Source: Paraburkholderia tagetis (GTDB taxonomy: Bacteria > Pseudomonadota > Gammaproteobacteria > Burkholderiales > Burkholderiaceae). From it: a stretch of DNA of 64,000 bases. Positions 17,033 to 23,840 of this stretch are shown here, one piece after another. The DNA lies in assembly GCF_022213065.1 (NCBI RefSeq), contig NZ_JAKLJA010000001.1:603916-667915 (forward strand), given 5' to 3'. Position numbers and translations under genes: made by a program. How positions within the stretch are numbered: position 1 is the first letter of the stretch; every line of letters starts with the position of its first letter. The notes under the pieces were generated by a model that was given only the letters and a program-made list of their open reading frames with translations, made no database searches and had not been told where the DNA came from.

Positions 17033-17659
17033 ATGACCCGATGCAGTCATGACGTACCGCTCGAGCAGCCATGCAGTAAGTGCACCGCCGAAGGCCTCGC
17101 GCGCGTGCCGGCGCATGAGCATCTCATGAAAGAGACCGTGGTCGAGGTGGAGTATTACCCGGACCACGAAGCGCGCACCGAGTCAGCAACCTTTCGGCGC
17201 ACGAAGGCCGCTGGCCACAAGGCAGGTCTGCGTTGCTCTATCAGTGGCCAGCCGAATCCGGAATACCACCACTTCTGGTGCGAATGGGCGGATGCCGATG
17301 CCGTCGACTGGACCGTCGTGAAAGCGATCGCGGTCGGCGAGATCACCGAGATTCCGGTGCTTGACGAAATCACCGACCAGCCGACGGGCGAAACTTTCCC
17401 GGCCGAACAGTCGGCCATCTGGATGATCTGCCAAATCACAGCGCTCCGCGGCTTCGACTGGCACGCCTTTGACCCAGCCAAGCCCGAGACCTTCATCGAC
17501 AGCCCGCAAAACATGCTGCAGCTCTCGATCAAGTTCCATCGCTCGTCGACGCACGGCATCCACCACCGCACTTTCCCGACCTTCGTGTTTCAGGGCTACC
17601 CCCGGCGCGCGGGCTTTGTTTTTTCACCGGACGAGATCGTCCAGAAGGAGAAGGCATGA
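17033..17659 (+). CDS. Phage protein with HNH-like nuclease pattern
   Basis: 208 residues from the ATG at 17033 behind a TCTGGAG site. The N-terminus contains CSHDVPLEQPCSKC, a possible zinc knuckle. The centre has LRCSISGQPNPEYHHFWCEW and the C-terminal third has SPQNMLQLSIKFHRSSTHG. The order His (EYHHF), Asn (PQNML), His (KFHR) with nearby cysteines is the spacing of an HNH/beta-beta-alpha-Me nuclease. HNH proteins normally sit near terminase genes, so the place in a lysis block is unusual. The nuclease call is inference; the gene itself is well supported by its coupling (ATGA) to the holin-like gene. Confidence 0.55.
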   Translation: MTRCSHDVPLEQPCSKCTAEGLARVPAHEHLMKETVVEVEYYPDHEARTESATFRRTKAAGHKAGLRCSISGQPNPEYHHFWCEWADADAVDWTVVKAIAVGEITEIPVLDEITDQPTGETFPAEQSAIWMICQITALRGFDWHAFDPAKPETFIDSPQNMLQLSIKFHRSSTHGIHHRTFPTFVFQGYPRRAGFVFSPDEIVQKEKA

Positions 17660-17868
17660 ACCAAACCTCCAGCATCCAAACCGGCGCGATCACGCTCACC
17701 GCTGCCTCTCTCGTGCCGATCATCGATTGGGCAGCGCAAGCGATGAACATCAAGATCCCGATGGAAGCGCAACTCCAGATCGCGGCCTTCCTGATCACTG
17801 GTGGTCACGCTGCCTACAACTGGCTGATGGCGCGCGCGGCCGCGAAGAAGGCCACGGCGACGCAATGA
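17656..17868 (+). CDS. Holin-like membrane protein
   Basis: 70 residues, ATG overlapping the previous stop. Two hydrophobic segments (about residues 10-28, ITLTAASLVPIIDWAAQAM, and 37-58, LQIAAFLITGGHAAYNWLM) are joined by a short polar loop. The tail is basic and alanine-rich (RAAAKKATATQ). Small two-segment proteins with basic tails in lysis blocks usually are class II holins. Together with the coiled-coil protein at 15783 it probably times pore formation. Confidence 0.65.
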   Translation: MNQTSSIQTGAITLTAASLVPIIDWAAQAMNIKIPMEAQLQIAAFLITGGHAAYNWLMARAAAKKATATQ

Positions 17869-18173
17869 TGCGTGCCGCGCTGCTGCTCTCAATGCTGCTC
17901 GCTGGCTGCGCCGGTCAGGCGACCTACGACATCCGCCCGTTCTATGACGAAGCTTCGAAGCAGGTCCTCTGTTGTGCCGCGACCATCACGAACGGCAAAG
18001 ACATCGCCACCGTCAGTGTGCACGCCAAGAAGACAGCAGACGGCTACACCCTCGACTTCACCGAAACCGGCGTCGGCGCGACAGCGCCAATCACAGCTCA
18101 GTCTCAAGCCACCGCCGCTGTAGCTGGCGCTGTTTCCAGCGCCGCCGCTGCGGCTATCAAACTCGCTCCCTGA
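17865..18173 (+). CDS. Prophage lipoprotein, unknown
   Basis: 102 residues starting MMRAALLLSMLLAGC; LAGC is a lipobox, with lipidated Cys15. The start overlaps the holin-like stop. After the anchor comes a beta-rich globular part with a CC pair (QVLCCAATITNG). It is in the place of an outer-membrane spanin subunit, but no overlapping inner-membrane spanin with a periplasmic coiled coil is seen, so a spanin role is only a guess. Confidence 0.6.
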   Translation: MMRAALLLSMLLAGCAGQATYDIRPFYDEASKQVLCCAATITNGKDIATVSVHAKKTADGYTLDFTETGVGATAPITAQSQATAAVAGAVSSAAAAAIKLAP

Positions 18174-18182
18174 AGGAATCCC

Positions 18183-18644
18183 ATGAAACGCACTCTCATG
18201 CTGCTTGCGGCAGGTCTCATCACGTCCATTCTGACCGCATGCGGCGCACACGCGCCGACACTTCCGGCGCTCACCTTCCCGCAACAGGTGGCTATTGCCT
18301 GTGGCGCGGCCAACGGCGAGATCGCCATCCTGAAAGGCGATGGCGTGTTCACTGGAGGCGCGGCCGACACGCTCACGAAGACGATCCAGCCAGCCGTCAC
18401 GAAGGTCTGTGCGGCCGGCGCAACGGTGGCGAAGCCTGATCTCCAAACGCTCGTCAACACGACCCTGCCGCTCGTCAAGACCTTCGTCGATTCGTCGTCT
18501 CTCGCTCGGGACAAGAAGAACGCGGCGGACGCAGGTATCGACTCGGCCGTCCTTGCCTTCAACGTTGCAGTCAGCCTCGCGCCGGCAACGCTGGGCGGTG
18601 CAGCCACGCCGTCGACGACGCTTGATTCGGCGCCGCTGCAATGA
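18183..18644 (+). CDS. Prophage lipoprotein with Cys-rich middle, unknown
   Basis: 153 residues. The signal (MKRTLMLLAAGLITSILTACG) ends in a TACG lipobox. The mature part has two further cysteines (IACGAANG, KVCAAGA) and is mostly helical with alanine-rich stretches. It lies ten bases after the first lipoprotein and overlaps the next gene by ATGA. Two consecutive lipoproteins suggest outer-membrane changes during lysis or lysogeny, for example spanin-like function or superinfection exclusion. I recognise no family. Confidence 0.6.
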   Translation: MKRTLMLLAAGLITSILTACGAHAPTLPALTFPQQVAIACGAANGEIAILKGDGVFTGGAADTLTKTIQPAVTKVCAAGATVAKPDLQTLVNTTLPLVKTFVDSSSLARDKKNAADAGIDSAVLAFNVAVSLAPATLGGAATPSTTLDSAPLQ

Positions 18645-19012
18645 AAGCCAAAATCGTCCGCGACAGCGAAGGGCTGTTCTATGGCATCCGGTTCGATTGC
18701 CCGGGATGCACGTGGGAAGACGGAACGCCAAGCCCCAAAGTATTGCCGGTGAATTGGTTGCCACCCGGCGAGACGCAAGAATCGCCGCACAACGCAGGCA
18801 AGCCGCATTGGTCATTCAATGGCGACTTCGAGCGTCCTGTTCTCGGACCGAGTGTCCTGCAATGGCGAGGCAATGAAGGCGACGAGCATTTCCGGCGCTG
18901 CCATTCCTTCGTCGGCTGCAACGGCGCGCAGCCGGGGCAAATCATCTTCCTCGGTGATTGCACGCACGCGCTCGCAGGGCAAACGGTCGATCTGCCGGAG
19001 ATTGAGCCGTGA
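18641..19012 (+). CDS. Phage protein with conserved CHSFV / DCTHxLAGQTV motif (DUF6527-like)
   Basis: 123 residues; ATG overlaps the previous stop. There are four cysteines and two histidines in metal-binding-like spacing: FDCPGC near the N-terminus, RCHSFVGC and LGDCTHALAGQTVDLPE near the C-terminus. The last two motifs match what I recall of the DUF6527 family in phage lysis and late regions. Its function is not known. A zinc-binding role is suggested by the C-x-x-C and C-H pairs. Confidence 0.55.
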   Translation: MKAKIVRDSEGLFYGIRFDCPGCTWEDGTPSPKVLPVNWLPPGETQESPHNAGKPHWSFNGDFERPVLGPSVLQWRGNEGDEHFRRCHSFVGCNGAQPGQIIFLGDCTHALAGQTVDLPEIEP

Positions 19013-19596
19013 ACCTCCTGCCGCGCGACTACGCCCTGATCGCGCAGGAAGCCTATGCCGTCAAGCCCGATATCGGACGCGCCCCGGGGCCGTCCTGCGC
19101 CATCGTGCGCGATACGACCGATGGACTTGTTATCGCCTTCCCGGGCACGGACAGTATTGCCGATCTGCTCGCGGACTTCGACGTGACGCCGACTGCTGTT
19201 CCTCCGCTCGGGAGGATTCACCAGGGCTTCTACAAAGCATGGAGTGCGATCTCGGCGCAGGTTGAGAACGCTGCTGGCGACGCGCCAGTGACGTTCGTCG
19301 GCCATTCCCTTGGTGCGGCCTTGGCTCTGATCGCCGGAGCTTCGCGCGTGGCCGCTGGCAAGCCAGTGCAGGCCGTGTACGGGTTTGAACCGCCCCGGGT
19401 GAGCCCGGAACCGACTATCGGCAATGTGCTTTCGAAGACGTCAGTCATTCTCTACAAAAACGGGAACGATGCCGTGACCGATGTTCCGCCGCTCTGGCCG
19501 CAGAGTGCGCAACTGATCGGCATCGGGAAGCCGTGCTATCCGTGGCCCAACCTGCGTGATCATGCGCTCGCGCGCGTCATTGCCGCTCTCACTTAA
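19009..19596 (+). CDS. Class 3 lipase-like alpha/beta hydrolase
   Basis: 195 residues. GHSLG (Ser100) is the nucleophile elbow; FPGTDSIADLLADF is the typical N-terminal motif of class 3 lipases; Asp154 or Asp158 and His185 can complete the triad. No signal peptide is present, so it would act in the cytoplasm or be released on lysis. It overlaps the previous gene by ATGA and ends the plus-strand block. It could digest membrane lipids during lysis or, less likely, act as a lysogen-expressed toxin. Confidence 0.75.
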   Translation: MNLLPRDYALIAQEAYAVKPDIGRAPGPSCAIVRDTTDGLVIAFPGTDSIADLLADFDVTPTAVPPLGRIHQGFYKAWSAISAQVENAAGDAPVTFVGHSLGAALALIAGASRVAAGKPVQAVYGFEPPRVSPEPTIGNVLSKTSVILYKNGNDAVTDVPPLWPQSAQLIGIGKPCYPWPNLRDHALARVIAALT

Positions 19597-19608
19597 CCCC
19601 GGGCGCGC

Positions 19609-19770
19609 CTACGGGCGCTCCCGCACCTTCCCCTGCGCTATCGAGCACAGTTTGGCAACAAGCCAAAAAGGGGAGGCCATCACAAAAACGATAACCAGCG
19701 CCAGCAGGAAAAAGGCTAAGCCAATTGGGCTTCTTGGGTCGCCCTCGCCGCCGAACTTGTTTGTGAACAT
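19609..19770 (-). CDS. Small membrane protein downstream of the integrase
   Basis: 53 residues, read from ATG at 19770 to TAG at 19609-19611, too short for common length cut-offs. A GAGAGGGG ribosome-binding site precedes it. The sequence starts MFTNKFGGEGDPRSPIG, then one strongly hydrophobic segment (LAFFLLALVIVFVM) and a basic amphipathic tail (ending GKVRERP). It lies 48 bases after the integrase stop in the same direction, so it can be expressed from the integrase side in the lysogen. A superinfection-exclusion or anti-holin role is possible but unproven. Confidence 0.55.
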   Translation of the reverse strand: MFTNKFGGEGDPRSPIGLAFFLLALVIVFVMASPFWLVAKLCSIAQGKVRERP

Positions 19771-19818
19771 CGCCCCTCTCTAGCCAGCCGATTGCGGCTG
19801 CGCATCAATCATACGGCG

Positions 19819-21084
19819 CTACGCCGCCCTTCTCGGTTTGAACTGAACCACATTCGTCGACTTTCCGCTTTCGGGTGCGTATCCGTCGCTGCACTCGGCG
19901 ATGAATCGCGCCCATGCCTCCATGGCCGCCCGGCGCTCCGGGATTTCCTCGCGCACGTCATAGACTCCTTCGATGCCTTTGAGTTTGTGATTCAGGGCGA
20001 TCTCGCTGATTTCGCGCGAGAAGCCCATGTTGCGCAAATGCCCCTTGGCGGTTGAACGCGTGTCGTGAGGCGTGAACCGGCGGATATCCAGGCCGCGCTC
20101 GTCGAATGCTTTTTTGACCGCATCGCGCAACACCGTGCGGCTCACATGTCCCGCCCCTTTGGTCTTTGCGCGCGCTGGACACAGCCATTTCGAATCGCCT
20201 GACAAGGCGATAAGTTCGCGAAACCATTCAATTACAAGCGGTGCCAACGGCACGAGAAACTCCTGCTTCGTCTTGGTCGCTTCTGCCCTGACGCGCCACG
20301 ATCCGTACTCAAGATCGACCAGATCCTTCTCAGCGGTGATCAGTTCAATCGATCGCACGCACGTGGCCAGCAGGATGCGGAACATCAGCCCGTTAGTTCG
20401 GCCCATCAGCTTGTCGATATCGGTCAGCAGGACCGTCATCTCATCCTTGAGCAACATGACTCGCTTGCGCTTGGGCGGCGGGTCGCCAAGGACGGATTTG
20501 AGGTCGATGCCCGTGGCCGGATTGAAGTCGATCTGGCGGCGCGAAACGGCATGGCCGAACACAGTGCGCAGCAGGACCAGCATCGTGCTGCACACTGACC
20601 ACGGGCGCCCACAATTCTCGATCATGTAGACAACATCGGCTGGGGTTACCGTTTCGACGTTGAGCGAGCCGAGCTTCGGCCGAAGCACACCATCAATCAA
20701 TGCGGCGTACAGAACAGTCGTGCTTTTAGACAGGATACCGAATCGCTTGTCGATATAGTCGTCGCATAACTGGTCGACGGTCATCGCTTTGCGTGCGCGT
20801 GCCTTCTCGACCTTCTTGTCGGAGGCCGGGTCTTTTCCATCGTCGACCTGGACGCGGAGCGCGCGGGCCCGCTTGCGGGCTTCGGCCAGTCCCATATCGG
20901 GGTAGTTGCCGAGCGTGATTTCTCGGCGGCGCGGACCACGACTGTATCGAAGCACCCAGGTAGCCGTCCCGAACTCGGACAGGGTGAAGGTCAGGCCGTC
21001 GCCATCGGCGCGGGAAAGCGGCTCTTTCGCGGCGACCCAGCGGCGCAGCTGGAGGTCATCGAGCGCATGGTGAAGGCGGGGCAT
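19819..21084 (-). CDS. int: Tyrosine integrase, P4-type with N-terminal arm-binding domain
   Basis: 421 residues. An N-terminal DUF4102-like domain (about residues 10-90: DGDGLTFTLS ... ITLGNYPDMGLAEAR) binds arm-type sites; a SAM-like core-binding domain (about 100-190) follows. The catalytic domain shows Arg244 (TCVRSIEL), Lys273 (TKTKQEF), His340-x-x-Arg343 (HDTRSTAKG), His366 (NHK) and Tyr375 (GVYDVR). All six residues are present, so the enzyme should be active. It catalyses insertion and excision of the prophage at attachment sites. It sits at the right edge, so attR/attL should be just beyond its start. Confidence 0.95.
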   Translation of the reverse strand: MPRLHHALDDLQLRRWVAAKEPLSRADGDGLTFTLSEFGTATWVLRYSRGPRRREITLGNYPDMGLAEARKRARALRVQVDDGKDPASDKKVEKARARKAMTVDQLCDDYIDKRFGILSKSTTVLYAALIDGVLRPKLGSLNVETVTPADVVYMIENCGRPWSVCSTMLVLLRTVFGHAVSRRQIDFNPATGIDLKSVLGDPPPKRKRVMLLKDEMTVLLTDIDKLMGRTNGLMFRILLATCVRSIELITAEKDLVDLEYGSWRVRAEATKTKQEFLVPLAPLVIEWFRELIALSGDSKWLCPARAKTKGAGHVSRTVLRDAVKKAFDERGLDIRRFTPHDTRSTAKGHLRNMGFSREISEIALNHKLKGIEGVYDVREEIPERRAAMEAWARFIAECSDGYAPESGKSTNVVQFKPRRAA

Positions 21085-21363
21085 TTTTTGGTCTCAGGAG
21101 AGGAACCCCGATTATTCGCGACCGAAAGCTACCAGTCTAGCTACCATAAATTCGTGATTCACAGATTTACACTCGTTTCCGCAAGACTTCGATAAACCCT
21201 TGATTCCTATCGGGTAATTTCCAGACCGCGATTCACGCCTTTCCACGAAAAAACACTCATAGCGTTAACCTTTCCTTAAGTCTAGGCCGTCAAGCTAGCG
21301 ATGCCAGCCGCTGCCCCGCCCCGGGTCCGCAGCGCTGAACCTGATTAGCTAGAGGCACAGACT
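21085..21363. other. Prophage-host junction region, no gene seen
   Basis: 279 bases between the integrase and the first host gene. It is AT-richer in its left part, contains the GCTACCA repeats and should contain the right attachment core. No tRNA-like cloverleaf was found. GC content rises again after about 21295, which may mark the transition to host DNA. Confidence 0.4.
21128..21146. repeat. Direct repeats GCTACCA near the integrase start (candidate arm sites)
   Basis: Two identical GCTACCA heptamers at 21128-21134 and 21140-21146, 12 bases apart (about one helical turn), 44 bases upstream of the integrase start. Direct repeats with helical spacing next to int are typical arm-type binding sites. 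No tRNA or tmRNA end is recognisable nearby, so the attachment core itself was not located. Confidence 0.35.
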
Positions 21364-21624
21364 ATGAAACACACACTTAGAATGGCCGCCCTTGCGGCCG
21401 CATTGCTTATTCCGGCCCTTTCTTTCGCTCAAGCATCCAATGGGCCTGTCACGCGTGCCCAGGTGCGCGCAGAATTGGCCCAGCTCCGGCATGCCGGCTA
21501 CCGATCGACCGGGCGCGACAACCAATATCCTTCCAATCTGCAAGCCGCCGAGGCACGTATTGCTGCGGCCAGCGGTATGGCGCCCGGTCAAGCCGCTCCC
21601 ACGATGGCCCCGAATATGCAGTGA
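21364..21624 (+). CDS. DUF4148 small secreted protein
   Basis: 86 residues with a clear signal peptide (MKHTLRMAALAAALLIPALSFA). The mature part contains VTRAQVRAELAQLRHAGYRSTG and QYPSNLQAAEARIAA, which are the two conserved blocks of DUF4148, a family abundant in Burkholderiaceae and encoded in many copies per genome. Its function is unknown. It marks the start of the host chromosome right of the prophage. Confidence 0.85.
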   Translation: MKHTLRMAALAAALLIPALSFAQASNGPVTRAQVRAELAQLRHAGYRSTGRDNQYPSNLQAAEARIAAASGMAPGQAAPTMAPNMQ

Positions 21625-21720
21625 GATTGATGCGTTCTCGTGAGGCCGCGCCGGCGTGAACCTGCGCCGGCAAAATTCCTGGGCGTGCTCTCGCCCGGCC
21701 GGATTGTTCATCCGAACCAG

Positions 21721-21754
21721 GCCTCATCGAGTCAGATTCATCGAGTCAGACTCA
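21721..21754. repeat. Stop-codon-anchored 14-bp tandem repeat at the GST gene end
   Basis: Read on the minus strand, TGAGTCTGACTCGA (21754-21741) is followed by TGAATCTGACTCGA (21740-21727) and a partial third TGAGGC. The first TGA is the stop codon of the GST gene. Each unit supplies another TGA, and because 14 is not a multiple of three the extra stops fall in different frames. Confidence 0.8.
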
Positions 21755-22369
21755 TGCCGCCTTGCGCGCATCGGCAATGCGCGGCGGCGCCTCGGGCCGG
21801 GCATACAAGCGCTCCAGATACGCCTTCAAACGCGGAAACCCATCGATCAACTGGAATTCATTGGCCCAGTCGATCAGATAAGCCGTCACGCAATCGGCCA
21901 CCGTGAGGCTGTTGCCCACAATGAATTCACGCGCTTCGAGATGCTTCTCGAGTACCGTCGCCATGGCCGCAAATTCGCCACGCGCCAGCTCGATATCGGC
22001 CGGCAGGCGCTTGTCCGGCGGATAAAGCATCGAGTGCCGCGTGATTCGCCAGAGCGGCTGCTCGATCTCGGTCACCCCAAACAGCGTCCAGCGATAAACC
22101 TGCGCCCGCTCCTGGAGATCGGCAGGCATCAATCCTTTCTCCGGGTATTTGTCCGCGAGGTACAACACAATCGCCGCCGACTCCGGAATGATAAGGTCGC
22201 CGTCGACCAGCACGGGGACCTTTCCCGCCGGATTGATACGCAGGAATTCCGGCCGCTTGTGCTCGCCTTCGAGCAGGTTGACCGATATGAATTCGAAATC
22301 GGCATCGACTTCCTTGAGCCCCCATAGCGCGCGTTGCGAACGGGTTCCCGCGAATCCGTAAAGTTTCAT
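21752..22369 (-). CDS. Glutathione S-transferase family protein
   Basis: 205 residues from the ATG at 22369, preceded by GGAGG at correct spacing (a GTG at 22372 is also possible). The N-terminal thioredoxin-like domain (1-80) has KVPVLVDGDLIIPESAAIVLYLADKY, with the cis-Pro (VP) and Glu-Ser glutathione-binding motif. The C-terminal helical domain carries SLTVADCVTAYLIDW. It may detoxify electrophiles by conjugation. It lies behind a YCII protein gene in the same direction and both are divergent from a MarR regulator, so they may form its regulon. Confidence 0.9.
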   Translation of the reverse strand: MKLYGFAGTRSQRALWGLKEVDADFEFISVNLLEGEHKRPEFLRINPAGKVPVLVDGDLIIPESAAIVLYLADKYPEKGLMPADLQERAQVYRWTLFGVTEIEQPLWRITRHSMLYPPDKRLPADIELARGEFAAMATVLEKHLEAREFIVGNSLTVADCVTAYLIDWANEFQLIDGFPRLKAYLERLYARPEAPPRIADARKAA

Positions 22370-22462
22370 CACGATCCTCCAAAGTGTCCTGTCGAAAAGT
22401 GTTGGCGTCGCGGGCAGCAGCCATAACGACGCTTGCAGCGTCCGCCGCCTGGCAGCCGGCGC

Positions 22463-22828
22463 TCAGCCAGCAGGAATCGGCAACACGGGCATCACATCGA
22501 TGGAATCTCCGGGGAAGATCGTGAAATGCGGGTGGCCTTCGAACAGCTTGACCGCTTCCTCGTGCGAAGCGCTGCGCACGACCGTGAAGCCCGTTAGCGC
22601 GTTGGACGTATCCTTGACGCCATGCTCGCCAACGGTCTTGGTCTTGCCGAGCGGGCCACCGAAGTCGACGATATCCGCCCTGTGCTTTTCCACCCACGCC
22701 TTCCATGCCGCGATACCTTCCCGTTCGCGGGCGTGCCGCGTCTCTTCGGGAAGCGCCCACCACGCCTGCGAGCGCGGGTTGTCCTTGCTGCCGAGAAACA
22801 CGGCGAGAAACAATTTCTGATCGCTCAT
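22463..22828 (-). CDS. YCII-related domain protein
   Basis: 121 residues from the ATG at 22828, behind a GGAGG site; the longer frame runs into the marR promoter. Motifs include KLFLAVFLGS at the start, SNALTGFTVVRSASHEEAVKLFEGHPHF in the middle and a C-terminal DSIDVMPVLPI. This is the YCII / DGPF ferredoxin-like fold found in small putative dehydrogenases or chlorophenol-pathway accessory proteins. It is probably co-transcribed with the GST gene 93 bases downstream and controlled by the divergent MarR protein. Confidence 0.75.
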   Translation of the reverse strand: MSDQKLFLAVFLGSKDNPRSQAWWALPEETRHAREREGIAAWKAWVEKHRADIVDFGGPLGKTKTVGEHGVKDTSNALTGFTVVRSASHEEAVKLFEGHPHFTIFPGDSIDVMPVLPIPAG

Positions 22829-22876
22829 GCGGCCTCCGCCTGCTGACGAGAGCAACGGGATGTTGCTCATCCGACG

Positions 22877-22905
22877 TTGACAATATAGGTTGATACCAAC
22901 ATAAT
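22877..22905 (+). promoter_or_regulatory. Sigma70-like promoter of marR with internal inverted repeat
   Basis: TTGACA (22877-22882), a 17-base spacer and CATAAT (22900-22905) form a near-consensus promoter. Inside the spacer, GTTG-ATAC-CAAC is an inverted repeat that could be a MarR operator. The marR ATG (22912) begins six bases after the -10 box, which implies a leaderless or almost leaderless mRNA. Confidence 0.65.
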
Positions 22906-22911
22906 TGCAAC

Positions 22912-23358
22912 ATGGCACATGCAAAGAAAATCCCTTTCGATACCACGCTAATGGTGCGCGATTGCTGCCTGTGTCTGCATATGCAGCGGGCGGCGCGCAA
23001 TCTCGCGCGCATTTTCGACGAAGCCTTGCGTCCGCTGGATCTCACGAACGGCCAGTTCTCGCTGCTGATGTCGCTCAACCGGCCGCATCCGCCGGCGATG
23101 AAAGACGTATCCACGCTGCTGGCGATGGATCGCACCACGCTAACCGCCGCGCTGAAGCCGCTCGAGCGTCGTGGCCTCGTCAGCATCGCGCAGGATCCGG
23201 ACGACAAGCGCAGCCGCCTGCTCAGCTTGACGCCCGATGGCCATCGCCTGCTCGCCGAGGCGTTCCCGATATGGCAGCGCACGCATACGGAAGTCGAGGC
23301 ACAACTTTCCTCCAGCGAAGTTGATCGGCTGCGCCGGCAATTACGCGCGCTTTCGTAG
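22912..23358 (+). CDS. MarR-family transcriptional regulator
   Basis: 148 residues. The winged helix-turn-helix spans about residues 50-115, with NGQFSLLMSLNRP, MKDVSTLLAMDRTTLTAALKPLERRGLV (HTH) and the wing DPDDKRSRLLSLTPDGHRLL, all classical MarR features. It is divergent from the YCII/GST genes and probably represses them and itself until bound by a phenolic or electrophilic ligand. No Shine-Dalgarno sequence precedes the ATG, in agreement with a leaderless transcript from the promoter at 22877. Confidence 0.9.
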   Translation: MAHAKKIPFDTTLMVRDCCLCLHMQRAARNLARIFDEALRPLDLTNGQFSLLMSLNRPHPPAMKDVSTLLAMDRTTLTAALKPLERRGLVSIAQDPDDKRSRLLSLTPDGHRLLAEAFPIWQRTHTEVEAQLSSSEVDRLRRQLRALS

Positions 23359-23471
23359 TTTCGCGCGACTGGGCAGTGCAAGAAGCCGCAAACGGATTTC
23401 CGTGAAGCGATTCAATCTGTTGCGCGATCCAGTTGGCGGGCGCCCTCTATCTGATCTGGCTGGGCAGTGGC

Positions 23472-23840
23472 TCACTGCGGCTTGTGCCGGAAGATCGAAA
23501 AATGCTTTTTCTCGCCGTGCGGTGCATCGCCACCTAGCACGCCGAATTCGATGGGCGAGCGCGTATAGAACAGATGCACTTGCGCAGCCTTGACCACATC
23601 GAGCATACGTTGCGCCTCATCTTCCGTGACAGCGAGGATGATCTGTACGGGCTGATCAGTGAGCTTGAGCACATGGGCCGCGTGGTGCGCGCCCGCATGG
23701 CCCGTGCCTTCCGCACAATTGATCACAGTGGCGCCGTGAATGCCCAGTTGCTTCGCCTCATGAAGCAGCCATTCGCACACCGTACGCGGGCCGTGACGAC
23801 GACTCTGTTCCGTATAAAACGTGAGCTGATAGCCGTTCAT
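23472..23840 (-). CDS. DUF190 family protein (PII-like)
   Basis: 122 residues. The start (GYQLTFYTEQSRRHG) and LLHEAKQLGIHGATVINCAEG are the conserved DUF190 motifs; the fold is ferredoxin-like and related to PII signalling proteins. In many bacteria DUF190 genes lie next to crcB fluoride channels, but no crcB is present here. It overlaps the next upstream DUF190 gene by four bases (23837-23840), so the two paralogues form an operon. Confidence 0.85.
   Translation of the reverse strand: MNGYQLTFYTEQSRRHGPRTVCEWLLHEAKQLGIHGATVINCAEGTGHAGAHHAAHVLKLTDQPVQIILAVTEDEAQRMLDVVKAAQVHLFYTRSPIEFGVLGGDAPHGEKKHFSIFRHKPQ

Larger units (their letters stand above)
1..21300. mobile_element. Right part of a contractile-tailed prophage (left end outside window)
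   Basis: The region carries sheath, tube, tape measure, baseplate, fibre, lysis and integrase genes in one collinear block, as in myovirus-type temperate phages. Many gene junctions are ATGA overlaps. A tyrosine integrase sits at the right edge and host-type genes (a DUF4148 protein, GST) begin at 21364, so the right attachment site should lie between about 21085 and 21360. No capsid, terminase, replication or repressor gene is visible, so they must lie to the left if present. A tailocin cannot be fully excluded from this half alone, but an integrase next to the lysis genes argues for a prophage. The 21300 boundary is an estimate. Confidence 0.9.

Noticed and set aside
17592..17625. Hairpin plus T run near the end of the HNH-like gene
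   Set aside because: The stem is short and imperfect and lies inside the reading frame; not like the five perfect modules.
1..21300. Tailocin (headless contractile particle) instead of prophage
   Set aside because: Integrase and lysogenic-conversion cargo favour a prophage, but the head genes are outside the window, so this is not fully excluded.
21085..21360. tRNA or tmRNA at the prophage attachment site
   Set aside because: No cloverleaf, anticodon arm or CCA-type end was recognisable in either strand.
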